Positions 13,954 through 22,747 of a DNA stretch of 28,632 nucleotides are shown piece after piece. Each line of letters opens with the position of its first letter. Position 1 is the first letter of the stretch. The translations under genes and the position numbers were made by a program. The notes below the pieces were generated by a model, which saw only the letters and a program-made list of their open reading frames with translations, was not told where the DNA came from and ran no database searches. Origin of the DNA: an uncultured Blautia sp. (lineage in GTDB: Bacteria; Bacillota; Clostridia; Lachnospirales; Lachnospiraceae); contig NZ_CAKRNY010000045.1 of assembly GCF_934371575.1 (NCBI RefSeq), forward strand, positions 1 through 28,632, read 5' to 3'.

Positions 13954-15915
13954 ATGCTGACAGATACAACCAGATCCCCATACGCAAAGGTTCATGCCCT
14001 GGACGGAATGAAAGTAAAATGGACAGGCGGTCTTTGGAAGGAACGCTTTGATACCTGTGCCAACAGTACTGTGCCGCAGCTGAAGCACATGTTCGACAGC
14101 AAAGATATCAGCCATGTAGTAGAAAATTTTAAAATCTGTGCCGGCGATGCAGAGGGAGATTTTGACGGAACTGTTTTTGGAGACGGAGATTTCTATAAAT
14201 GGATGGAATCTGCTATCTATACCGCTTATCAGACAGATAATCAGCTGCTGAAGGAAGAAATTGAAAATTACATAGAGCTTATCGGCAGAGCACAGCAGCC
14301 GGACGGTTATCTTTCCACAAAGCAGATCATCGGTGAGAGAACCGGAAATGGTGTTTCCAGAATGGGTGATATCAATGATTTTGAGGTTTATAACTTCGGT
14401 CACATGTTTACCGCAGCCTGTGTGCATAAGAGAATTACCGGAAAGGATAATTTCATTGCAATTGCGGCCAGAACTGCAGATTATCTGGAGCATCTTTACG
14501 AAGAGGCAGAGCGTACCGGCGAGGTACAGACCGCAGTCTGCCCGTCTCATTATATGGGACTTGTGGAAATGTACCGTACCACTGGAGATAAACGTTATCT
14601 GAAGCTGGCGAAGCAGGCAATTGCTCTTCGTGACAGCGTGAAAAACGGTCTGGATGACAATCAGGATAAAATTCCGCTGAAGCAGCATGAGAAAATTTTG
14701 GGACATGCTGTACGTGCAAACTATCTCTATGCAGGTGTGGCTGACCTTTGCCTGGAAGAGGAAGATCCGGATTATATCAATGTTCTCCACAAAGTATGGA
14801 GGAGCCTTGTGGATAAAAAGCTTTATATAACAGGCGGATGTGGAGCATTGTATAACGGTGCCTCCCCCTATGGATACTTTTTTGATCATCAGCTTGTTCA
14901 CCAGGCATATGGCTATGAATACCAGCTTCCGAATATCACAGCGTACAATGAGACCTGCGCATCTCTTGGCGGTGTTTTCTGGGCTTATCGCATGTTCCAG
15001 CTGGAGCCAAAGGCAGAGTATTTTGATATTCTGGAACGAATGATGCTGAATACCAACCTGGCTGCACTTAGCCTGGATGGAAAAAGATTTTTCTATGAAA
15101 ATATGTTAAGACGTGCCAAAGAGCTTGACTATAAGCTGATCTGGCCTCTTACCAGAAGTGAATATATTCTCAGCTACTGCTGTCCTCCAAACCTGGCAAG
15201 AACCATTGCACAGTCCAGTGAGTATGCATATCTTACCTCTGATAACAGTGTATGGACTGGTATGTACGGTGCAAGTGAGGCACAGGTGAAGCTGGAAAAC
15301 GGTGGGGAGTTTACACTTGTGCAGTCCACAGATTATCCGTTTGACGGAACAATCCGCTTCACAGCAAAAGATGTGAAAGTAAATGCTCCGGTCCATTTAA
15401 GACTGCGCGTTCCGGGATGGTCAGCAGGCGGTTCCATTAAGGGCACTGGTGCAGACCGTGAACTGACGAAAGAGGATTCGGGAACTTACCTTGATATTCT
15501 GGTGGAAGATCCTCAGAATATGGATGTACAGCTGAACCTGGACATGAAGATCCGCTATACAGTTGCAAACAATATGGTAGAGGAAACGGTGGGACAGGCT
15601 GCAATTGAGCGGGGACCACTTGTATACTGCTGTGAGAGTGTGGATACCCATGCAGCAGATCTGGATGATGTTTACCTGGATCTGAACGCAGAATTTACTC
15701 CTGTGGAATTTGAAATCCAGGGAAGAAAAATGACTGCTCTTGAAACAGAGGAATATGCCATTGACCGTTCTGAATTTGACAGAAATGCACTTTATCAGCC
15801 GCTGAAATACCATGGTATGAGTAAAAAACATGTTCGTCTGATTCCATATTACGCATGGGATAACCGTGACTATGGCGAGATGAGAATCTGGTTCCCCATC
15901 GCATATACCGTATAA
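13954..15915 (+). CDS. GH127-type glycoside hydrolase (DUF1680)
   Basis: This 653-residue protein is a DUF1680/GH127-type hydrolase: an (alpha/alpha)6 barrel in about residues 1-440, then beta domains. The zinc-cysteine site is intact: ETC (Glu333, Cys335) and YCCPPN (Cys409, Cys410) match the Glu, Cys, Cys, Cys set known from bifidobacterial HypBA1, in which the first Cys of the CC pair is the nucleophile. The usual GE-FG segment before YELPN, which carries the acid/base Glu, reads HQAYG with YQLPN, so Gln317 takes that position. GH127 members are beta-L-arabinofuranosidases, and one releases aceric acid from rhamnogalacturonan II. No signal peptide, so it acts in the cytoplasm on imported sugars. 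AAGGAG precedes the ATG. Confidence 0.85.
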   Translation: MLTDTTRSPYAKVHALDGMKVKWTGGLWKERFDTCANSTVPQLKHMFDSKDISHVVENFKICAGDAEGDFDGTVFGDGDFYKWMESAIYTAYQTDNQLLKEEIENYIELIGRAQQPDGYLSTKQIIGERTGNGVSRMGDINDFEVYNFGHMFTAACVHKRITGKDNFIAIAARTADYLEHLYEEAERTGEVQTAVCPSHYMGLVEMYRTTGDKRYLKLAKQAIALRDSVKNGLDDNQDKIPLKQHEKILGHAVRANYLYAGVADLCLEEEDPDYINVLHKVWRSLVDKKLYITGGCGALYNGASPYGYFFDHQLVHQAYGYEYQLPNITAYNETCASLGGVFWAYRMFQLEPKAEYFDILERMMLNTNLAALSLDGKRFFYENMLRRAKELDYKLIWPLTRSEYILSYCCPPNLARTIAQSSEYAYLTSDNSVWTGMYGASEAQVKLENGGEFTLVQSTDYPFDGTIRFTAKDVKVNAPVHLRLRVPGWSAGGSIKGTGADRELTKEDSGTYLDILVEDPQNMDVQLNLDMKIRYTVANNMVEETVGQAAIERGPLVYCCESVDTHAADLDDVYLDLNAEFTPVEFEIQGRKMTALETEEYAIDRSEFDRNALYQPLKYHGMSKKHVRLIPYYAWDNRDYGEMRIWFPIAYTV

Positions 15916-15999
15916 AAATGGGCACTGAGCCCATAATTAATTGAAACAATAATAGACTGAGACGATAATAGACCAACAGAATGGAGAGTTATAGAAACT

Positions 16000-17427
16000 A
16001 TGGAATGCAAAGTAATTCCTTTTCAGACTGCTGCGGAAAGAGATAAAACAGATGCCGACAAAGCAGAACTGCTTCTTTCCAGGGCAATGGAAGGTTTTCA
16101 TAAAAAATTAGTAGTGCTGGATGATGACCCTACTGGTGTGCAGACCGTTCATGATGTGTCTGTTTATACTGACTGGGAAGAAGAATCCATCCGTAAGGGC
16201 TTTGAGGAAAAAGAAAACATGTTTTTTATCCTTACCAATTCACGAAGCTTTTCTGTGGAGGAAACTACAAAGGTACATCAGGATATTGCCGAACGAGTGG
16301 CGAAGGTGGCTGGTGAACTGGGACAGGATTTCATGATCATTTCCCGTGGAGATTCCACGCTGCGCGGACATTATCCATTGGAAACACAGCTTCTGGCAGA
16401 TGGTCTGACAAAGAATGAGGGCGCTGTTGTTGATGGTGAGATCATCTGCCCGTTTTTCCCAGAGGGCGGACGATATACAATGGACAACATCCATTATGTA
16501 AAAGAACAGGACAATCTGGTTCCGGCTGGTATGACAGAGTTTGCAAAGGACAAGACCTTCGGCTATAAATCCTCTGATCTTACGGAATATGTGGAGGAAA
16601 AAACAGAAGGAAAGTACCATAAAGAGGACTGTATCACTATCTCCCTGGAAGAACTGAATGCTCTGGATGTGCAGGGGATGAAGGTAAAGCTTATGACTGC
16701 AAAAGACATGGTGAAGATTATTGTGAATGCAGTATCTTACGCTGACCTGAAGGTTTTCTGTGCAGCATTGGTGCTTGCCATGAAAGAGGGAAAACATTAC
16801 ATGGCAAGAACAGCAGCAGCTTTTACCAAGGTAATGGGAAGAATTTCGGATCAGCCCCTTCTTGGAAGAGAGCAGCTGGAAGGAGATACAAGGAATGGAG
16901 GAATCGTACTGATCGGTTCTCATGTGAAGAAAACCACAGATCAGCTGAACTGTCTGAAAGAACTGGACGGACAGGCTGATTTCATGGAATTCCAGGTAAA
17001 TACTGTTTTCGTGGAAAAAGGTCTGGAAAAAGAAGTGGAAAGAACAGTTAAGGAAGCAGAGAAAAAAATTCTCTCCGGCAGAACTGTTGTGATTTATACA
17101 AGCAGACAGCTTCTTGCACCGGAGAACATGACTCCGGAGGAAAAACTGCAGATTTCTGTAAAGATCTCCAATGCAGTGACCGGCATTATTGGTAAGCTAT
17201 CTGTGAAACCGAAATTTATCATTGCAAAAGGCGGAATTACTTCATCTGATGTGGGAACCAAAGCCCTTCATGTGAAGAAAGCACGGGTTATGGGACAGGT
17301 GAAGAAGGGAATCCCGGTATGGATGACAGGAGAAGAAAGTAAGTTCCCTGGAATGCCGTACATTATTTTCCCTGGGAATGTGGGAGAAATAAGTACTCTG
17401 AAGGAAATTGTAGAGGAATTGATCTGA
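16000..17427 (+). CDS. DUF1537 four-carbon acid-sugar kinase family
   Basis: This 475-residue protein has the DUF1537 kinase architecture. An N-terminal substrate domain starts with VVLDDDPTGVQ (Asp41-43) and continues through LTNSRSF, ISRGDSTLRGHYP and CPFFPEGGR. A C-terminal nucleotide domain carries GSHVKKTT, IAKGGITSSDVG and a final FPGNVG. Known members phosphorylate threonate, erythronate or 3-oxo derivatives, including a 3-oxo-isoapionate kinase in apionate pathways. The dehydrogenase and the decarboxylase that usually accompany them are missing; a BKACE gene follows 15 bases later instead. The ribosome site is poor (GGAG about 13 bases upstream). The substrate is unresolved and the context points to an unusual acid-sugar route. 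Confidence 0.85.
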   Translation: MECKVIPFQTAAERDKTDADKAELLLSRAMEGFHKKLVVLDDDPTGVQTVHDVSVYTDWEEESIRKGFEEKENMFFILTNSRSFSVEETTKVHQDIAERVAKVAGELGQDFMIISRGDSTLRGHYPLETQLLADGLTKNEGAVVDGEIICPFFPEGGRYTMDNIHYVKEQDNLVPAGMTEFAKDKTFGYKSSDLTEYVEEKTEGKYHKEDCITISLEELNALDVQGMKVKLMTAKDMVKIIVNAVSYADLKVFCAALVLAMKEGKHYMARTAAAFTKVMGRISDQPLLGREQLEGDTRNGGIVLIGSHVKKTTDQLNCLKELDGQADFMEFQVNTVFVEKGLEKEVERTVKEAEKKILSGRTVVIYTSRQLLAPENMTPEEKLQISVKISNAVTGIIGKLSVKPKFIIAKGGITSSDVGTKALHVKKARVMGQVKKGIPVWMTGEESKFPGMPYIIFPGNVGEISTLKEIVEELI

Positions 17428-17442
17428 TTGGAGGTTCACAAA

Positions 17443-18243
17443 ATGAGAAAAGTAATTATATCTCTGGCGCCTGTACAGGCAGGCACCAGTGTGGATGCAG
17501 TAAAACTTGCAGAGGATGTTGAGAAAAGCGTAAAGCTTGGTGCAGCAATGTGCCACCTTCACTGCCGTAAACCGGACGGAAGCCTTACACCTGATATTTC
17601 TTACATGTCTGAGTGCTTTGATGAAATCCTGAAACGTACTGACGTAGTTGTTCAGGCATCTACCGGAGGTGTATCTGATATGAATATTCAGGAACGCTGT
17701 AATCCCTTGGATTATCCCAAGGTAGAGAGTGCATCACTGAACGGTGGAAGCACAAATCTGGGAGAAGCAGTATATATCAATTCCTTTGACGATATCCGCT
17801 ATTGTGCAGATGCAGTTTATAAAAGAGGGATTCTTCCGGAAACTGAGGTTTTTGATATCGGAATGCTGCATAATATGGCAGTTGTGAAATCTGAGCAGCT
17901 ATTTGCAGACCCCATGTTATTCAACCTGGTATTCGGTCACAAGGGTGGCATGCAGCCTACACCTGAAATGCTGGCAGCCTTTCGTTCCTTCGTTCCATCT
18001 GATGCACTTTGGGGTGTTACCCATTTTGGACGTGACAACTGGACTTTCCTGGCAGCAGCCATTGCTATGGGAGCAACTGTAGTACGTGTCGGCTTTGAGG
18101 ACAGCCATTATCTTGAGGATGGCGTGGATGCCCAGTACAACTGGCAGGTTGTTGAGAAGCTGGTGAACCTGATTCGCGCTATGGGTCTGGAGCCTGCAAC
18201 ACCAGATGAAGCAAGACAGATGCTGAAGCTTAGAAAACGCTAA
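17443..18243 (+). CDS. Beta-keto acid cleavage enzyme (BKACE, DUF849)
   Basis: This 266-residue protein is a BKACE-family TIM barrel. The metal-binding HLH (His38, His40) is in CHLHCRKPDG. Then come QASTGG, a TEVFDIGML strand providing the conserved Glu, FGHKGGMQP, GVTHFGRDN and VRVGFEDSHY. The family condenses a beta-keto acid with acetyl-CoA to give acetoacetate and a new acyl-CoA; the founding member is 3-keto-5-aminohexanoate cleavage enzyme. I chose the ATG at 17443, after TTGGAGGTT with 8-base spacing; the in-frame TTG at 17428 is part of that site. Its place directly after an acid-sugar kinase suggests it splits a phosphorylated 3-oxo sugar acid, which I do not know from described pathways. 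The cysteine after HLH, rather than the commoner Val, may reflect substrate. Confidence 0.85.
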   Translation: MRKVIISLAPVQAGTSVDAVKLAEDVEKSVKLGAAMCHLHCRKPDGSLTPDISYMSECFDEILKRTDVVVQASTGGVSDMNIQERCNPLDYPKVESASLNGGSTNLGEAVYINSFDDIRYCADAVYKRGILPETEVFDIGMLHNMAVVKSEQLFADPMLFNLVFGHKGGMQPTPEMLAAFRSFVPSDALWGVTHFGRDNWTFLAAAIAMGATVVRVGFEDSHYLEDGVDAQYNWQVVEKLVNLIRAMGLEPATPDEARQMLKLRKR

Positions 18244-18294
18244 AAGAATTTCAGTACAGGAATTATTTGTATAGAGAAAGGTCAGGGATAAGAA

Positions 18295-20961
18295 ATGCTC
18301 GCAATTAAGAGAATTTATATGGATTATGAAACAGCTCCTGTAGGTGTTTCTCATATGCCGCAGTTTGCCTGGGAGCTTGTCAGCGATAAGAAAAATGTAA
18401 AACAGAAATCCTATGAGCTTCAGATCGCAAAGGATGCTGATTTTACAGATTTGATTTACAACAGCGGAAGAACAGAGTCCGAGGAGTCTGCTCATGTTTA
18501 TGTCCAGGGGACATTAGAAAATGCAAAACGCTATTTTGTCCGCGTAAAGGTCAGTGACGGTCAGGAGGAAACTGTCTGGAGTGATACAGCTTCCTTTGTA
18601 ACTGCCCTTGCAGGAGAAAATGGAGAGTGGAAGGAAGGTGCGCCGGTATGGAAGGCTCCTTTCGTATCTGCTGAAACCGACGACTCCTATAAAAGTGTTT
18701 CCAAGGGAACCTATGTAAGAGGAACCTTTGAGATCAAGAAAGAAATAAAAGAAGCCTATGCCTTTACCACAGCCCTTGGTCTGTATCAGTTTTATCTGAA
18801 TGGCAGAAAAGTAGGCGAGGATGAGATGACACCCGGCTGGACTTCGTACAGAAGACATCTTCTCTATCAGACCTATGAGGTAACGGATTATCTGCAAAAA
18901 GGTGTTAACGGTGCAGGTGCAATGCTGGCTCCCGGATGGTACAAGGGCGTTATGGGGCTGACAAAGGCCCGCAATAACTATGGAGACCAGACTGCATTTA
19001 CCATGGAAATTCTGGTTCGCTACACAGATGGCACCACAGAATCCATTTATACAGACGCATCCTGGACTGGCTGTGATTCACCGGTGGTTTTTGCAGAAAT
19101 CTATGATGGAGAGATCTATGATGCAGCCTTGGAAATCAGGGACTGGTCAAAGGCAGAAACCACAAAGGGCGACTGGAAGCCGGTTCAGCTGGTATCCTTT
19201 GATACACAGGTTATGCGTGCCCAGTATGCTGCAAAGGTTCGCGTAATGGACCGCATCCCTGCAAAACGTATTTTTAAAACACCGGCAGGAGATACAGTTA
19301 TTGATTTTGCACAGAATATGGCAGGACGTATTGAAGTAACAGCTTCCGGAAAGCCGGGAGATGTGATTGAGCTTCACTGCTTTGAGGTTCTGGATAAAGA
19401 TGGAAATGTTTATCTGGACAATCTTCGTGCTGCCAAGGCGACTATGAAATATATTTTTGCAAAAGAAGAAACCGTTACCTGGCATCCTACATTCACTTAT
19501 ATGGGATTCCAGTATGCGCTGATCGTTTCTTATCCGGGAGAGCCGAAGGCTGAGAATTTCACAGCATGCACACTGCATTCTGACATGGCATCTAATGGAA
19601 ATCTCAAGTGCTCCAATCCACTGCTGAATCAGCTCCATCACAACTTCCTGTGGGGACTGAAGAGCAATTTCCTGGATGTGCCAACAGACTGTCCGCAGAG
19701 GGATGAGCGTCTTGGATGGACTGGGGATGCAGAGATTTTCTGCCGTACAGCCACCTATCTTATGAATACTTATACATTCTATAAGAAATGGCTCCGCGAC
19801 CTGGAGGTTGACCAGACTCCGGAGGGCGGTGTACCTCACGTTGTTCCGAATATTGAGGAAGGCCGTACTGATGGAAACTGGCTTCTTAGCCAGGGACCTC
19901 ATTCTGCAGCAGCCTGGGCAGATGCAGCGATTATTAACCCGTGGACCATGTATCTGATGTATGGTGATAAAGATATTCTGAAAAGACAGTACAACAGCAT
20001 GAAGGGCTGGATCGATTTCATGCGTGCCCACGCAGTAGATTATATCTGGAATTATAAGCTGCAGTTTGGTGATTGGGTAGCTCTTGATGCGGAAGAGGGC
20101 AGCTACTTTGGCGCTACGCCTAATGATCTGACCTGTACTGCATATTATGCTTATTCCACCGGACTTTTCGTACAGATGGCAAAAGCCCTTGGAAAAGAAG
20201 ATGTGGCAGTAGAATATCAGGAGCTTTATCATAAAATCGTAAACAAATTCCAGGAGACCTTCTTTGATGCAGAAGGAAATATGACAGCACAGACACAGAC
20301 TGCACATATTGTGGCACTGTATTTCCAGCTGACTCCCAAGAAATATATCGCAAAAACCGTAGAAGGTCTGAAACGTCTTCTGGATAAGGAAAACGGACAC
20401 CTTGTTACCGGATTTGTGGGAACACCTTATTTCTGTCATGCTCTCAGCCAGAATCACTGTCTGAAGGAGGCTTATGATCTGCTGCTGAAAGAGGATTTCC
20501 CATCCTGGCTGTATCAGGTGAAAAAGGGTGCGACTACGATCTGGGAGCACTGGGATGGCCTGAAGGATGACGGAAGCATGTGGAGTGCGGATATGAACTC
20601 CTTTAACCATTATGCATATGGTGCGATTGGAGAGTGGATGTACCGCGCAATGGCGGGAATTGAGGCAGATCCGGATCAGCCTGGCTTCAAGCATGCAATA
20701 CTTTATCCGAGAATCGGAGGTAATCTGAAATATACAGAAGGAAATTATCATAGCATTTATGGCGATGTTGGTGTAAAATGGGAAGTCCAGGGAACACAGA
20801 TTCTTTTAACTGTTCAGATTCCGGTAAATACAACAGCCCAGATCTGTCTGGATCAGGCGAAAACGGTTGTGGAAAGCGATGGGCTTACCTTTGCCAGAAA
20901 AGCAGATTACATGAGTGCTGAAGCGGGAAGCGGAATTTATCACATTGTGTTTGAACAGTAA
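18295..20961 (+). CDS. GH78 alpha-L-rhamnosidase
   Basis: This 888-residue protein has the full GH78 layout. Beta domains cover about residues 1-420, including YFVRVKVSDGQEETVWSD and FYLNGRKVGEDEMTPGWTSY. An (alpha/alpha)6 catalytic barrel follows with DCPQRDERLGWTGD (Asp470, Glu471) and TIWEHWDG (Glu751), corresponding to the acidic residues of characterised family members. A C-terminal beta domain ends the protein. It removes terminal alpha-L-rhamnose. No signal peptide is present, so it works in the cytoplasm on imported oligosaccharides or glycosides. No rhamnose isomerase, kinase or aldolase lies in the window, so free rhamnose must be used elsewhere or discarded. It is followed by the two-component system after 42 bases. 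Confidence 0.93.
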   Translation: MLAIKRIYMDYETAPVGVSHMPQFAWELVSDKKNVKQKSYELQIAKDADFTDLIYNSGRTESEESAHVYVQGTLENAKRYFVRVKVSDGQEETVWSDTASFVTALAGENGEWKEGAPVWKAPFVSAETDDSYKSVSKGTYVRGTFEIKKEIKEAYAFTTALGLYQFYLNGRKVGEDEMTPGWTSYRRHLLYQTYEVTDYLQKGVNGAGAMLAPGWYKGVMGLTKARNNYGDQTAFTMEILVRYTDGTTESIYTDASWTGCDSPVVFAEIYDGEIYDAALEIRDWSKAETTKGDWKPVQLVSFDTQVMRAQYAAKVRVMDRIPAKRIFKTPAGDTVIDFAQNMAGRIEVTASGKPGDVIELHCFEVLDKDGNVYLDNLRAAKATMKYIFAKEETVTWHPTFTYMGFQYALIVSYPGEPKAENFTACTLHSDMASNGNLKCSNPLLNQLHHNFLWGLKSNFLDVPTDCPQRDERLGWTGDAEIFCRTATYLMNTYTFYKKWLRDLEVDQTPEGGVPHVVPNIEEGRTDGNWLLSQGPHSAAAWADAAIINPWTMYLMYGDKDILKRQYNSMKGWIDFMRAHAVDYIWNYKLQFGDWVALDAEEGSYFGATPNDLTCTAYYAYSTGLFVQMAKALGKEDVAVEYQELYHKIVNKFQETFFDAEGNMTAQTQTAHIVALYFQLTPKKYIAKTVEGLKRLLDKENGHLVTGFVGTPYFCHALSQNHCLKEAYDLLLKEDFPSWLYQVKKGATTIWEHWDGLKDDGSMWSADMNSFNHYAYGAIGEWMYRAMAGIEADPDQPGFKHAILYPRIGGNLKYTEGNYHSIYGDVGVKWEVQGTQILLTVQIPVNTTAQICLDQAKTVVESDGLTFARKADYMSAEAGSGIYHIVFEQ

Positions 20962-21003
20962 TTTGTAATATTTTACAGCACAATATGAAAGGGTGATCAG
21001 AAT

Positions 21004-22737
21004 ATGGAAAAGAAAAAGCAGGTTTCGGGAATACAAAAAGCATGGAGGCAGCTGAGTATTCAGAATCAGATTTTTCTTTCCATGTTTCTTATCACCCTTT
21101 TGGGTGTTGGCGTTCTGATGAATATTGTATATAAAGCTTCTATTGATGCGATCGAGCAGAACTACCGGGCTTCTTATCAATCTACGCTTAAGAATTCCAG
21201 CCGTGTGCTGGATATGAATCTGAAGAATATTGTGGATGTTGGACGAAGCTTCCTCAATGATATGTCGTTTCAGCAGATTCTGGAAAACGGAAATGAGTAT
21301 GGGGGAAGCAAATTTTCATCCGGTGACAGGACAAAGCTTCGCAAAGTGGCAAATGAGATGGCCAGTCAGCAGGTTTGGGTGAATTATATTGTATTTACAG
21401 ATTTATACGGACATGTTTATCAGCTGAATAATATCAATCAGGGGACTTATGATTTCTATATGTATTATGCAGATAAGGATATTCTGAAAGAGGATTGGGT
21501 AAAGGCAGCCAATGAAGCCAAGGGACGAGAAGTGTTTTTTAATGACAGTATTCTGGCAGTCGGATCTAAAGCCGGCTTTTGCTATGCGAAATATATGATC
21601 AATCCTTCTGATGGAGAGGGAATGGGATATATGGTAGTTGGCCTTAGCCAGAAGCTTTTGGGAAAATCCTTTGTCATGGGAAATGAAAGCTTCAATTCCA
21701 GTAATTTTATGGTGTTGGATGAGGATGATGAGCTGATTTATTTTGTTGGAAATGAAGAGAGAGAGCCTGCCATCATGGAAGCCTTTTCCAACCCGGAAAA
21801 AAACAGTCTGTATCTTTTTTCTTCTGTTACAAACTATACCACAGGATGGAGTATTGTGAATGTAGTAGAGAAAAATGAACTCAGCGAGGAAAGTAAAGGA
21901 ATCCGGCTGACTGCATTTCTGGTAGCTGGCTGTGTTCTTATAGTAGGCTTCATTATGGCAAGAATTATTTCCAGAACCATCAGTCATCCACTGAAGCAGC
22001 TGGAAAATACCATTGCACAGGTTGGTGAAGGTGAACGCCATATTACAGAAGAGTTTGATTACAGCGAGGTGGGCCGTATTGGTCAGAAGTTTAAGGAAAT
22101 GGTTAATACGAATCTGGAGCTTTCGGAGCATCTGATGGCTGTAAAACTGAATGAACGTGAGGCAGAGCTTTTGCTTCTGCAATCACAGATCAATCCTCAT
22201 TTTCTTTATAATACTCTGGATTCTCTGTATTTTGTTGCGATCATGCACGGAGATGATCAGATGGCAGAAATGGTGGAAGCGCTTTCCGATAATTTCAAGC
22301 TGGCACTGAATAACGGAAATAAATACATTAAGGTTGCAGATTCCGTGAAATGGATGCAGGGCTATATGAAGCTACAGAATATGAGGTACAATAACCGTTT
22401 TGAACTGTTTGTGGATATCAGCAGAGAGATTCTTCAGAGAGAGACAATCACTTTTATTTTCCAGCCGTTTATTGAGAATGCCATGTACCATGGTCTTGAA
22501 CCGAAAATCGGCAAAGGCAAAATTTCCCTGCGAGGATGGCAGGAGCAAAATGATATGATCTTTACCATTGAAGATGATGGCGTGGGAATTGACGACATGT
22601 CCAGACTGGAAAATGGTTACGGTGTGCGAAATGTAATTGAACGTATAAAGCTGAATTACGGAGAAAAATATGGAGTAACATTTGAAAGCAGTCCCGGAAA
22701 GGGAACGAAAGTGACGATTGTAGTTCCGGTAAGATAA
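21004..22737 (+). CDS. YesM-type sensor histidine kinase
   Basis: This 577-residue membrane kinase has a first transmembrane helix at about residues 24-43 (FLSMFLITLLGVGVLMNIVY). An extracellular sensing domain, probably Cache-like, runs to about 298. A second helix is at about 300-322 (LTAFLVAGCVLIVGFIMARI), followed by a HAMP linker, the histidine segment QINPHFLYNTLDS (His399), and an HATPase domain with FIENAMYHGLEP and DDGVGID. The short histidine segment is that of the His_kinase/YesM class used for sugar sensing in Firmicutes. It pairs with the AraC-type regulator encoded 10 bases downstream. The sensed ligand is likely an extracellular sugar or the sugar-loaded binding protein (inference). 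Confidence 0.93.
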   Translation: MEKKKQVSGIQKAWRQLSIQNQIFLSMFLITLLGVGVLMNIVYKASIDAIEQNYRASYQSTLKNSSRVLDMNLKNIVDVGRSFLNDMSFQQILENGNEYGGSKFSSGDRTKLRKVANEMASQQVWVNYIVFTDLYGHVYQLNNINQGTYDFYMYYADKDILKEDWVKAANEAKGREVFFNDSILAVGSKAGFCYAKYMINPSDGEGMGYMVVGLSQKLLGKSFVMGNESFNSSNFMVLDEDDELIYFVGNEEREPAIMEAFSNPEKNSLYLFSSVTNYTTGWSIVNVVEKNELSEESKGIRLTAFLVAGCVLIVGFIMARIISRTISHPLKQLENTIAQVGEGERHITEEFDYSEVGRIGQKFKEMVNTNLELSEHLMAVKLNEREAELLLLQSQINPHFLYNTLDSLYFVAIMHGDDQMAEMVEALSDNFKLALNNGNKYIKVADSVKWMQGYMKLQNMRYNNRFELFVDISREILQRETITFIFQPFIENAMYHGLEPKIGKGKISLRGWQEQNDMIFTIEDDGVGIDDMSRLENGYGVRNVIERIKLNYGEKYGVTFESSPGKGTKVTIVVPVR

Positions 22738-22747
22738 GGAGGAATTT

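Noticed and set aside
13876..14901. Minus-strand open frame of 341 codons
   Set aside because: It is antisense to the well-supported GH127-type gene and shows no domain or translation signal.
8184..15915. Ordinary L-arabinose pathway fed by the GH127-type enzyme
   Set aside because: No L-ribulose-5-phosphate 4-epimerase and no canonical AraA is present. It cannot be excluded, since an epimerase could be elsewhere.
19147..20751. Long minus-strand open frame of 534 codons
   Set aside because: It is antisense to the clearly coding GH78 catalytic domain and its translation is Cys/Ile/His-rich with no domain. It is a codon-bias shadow.
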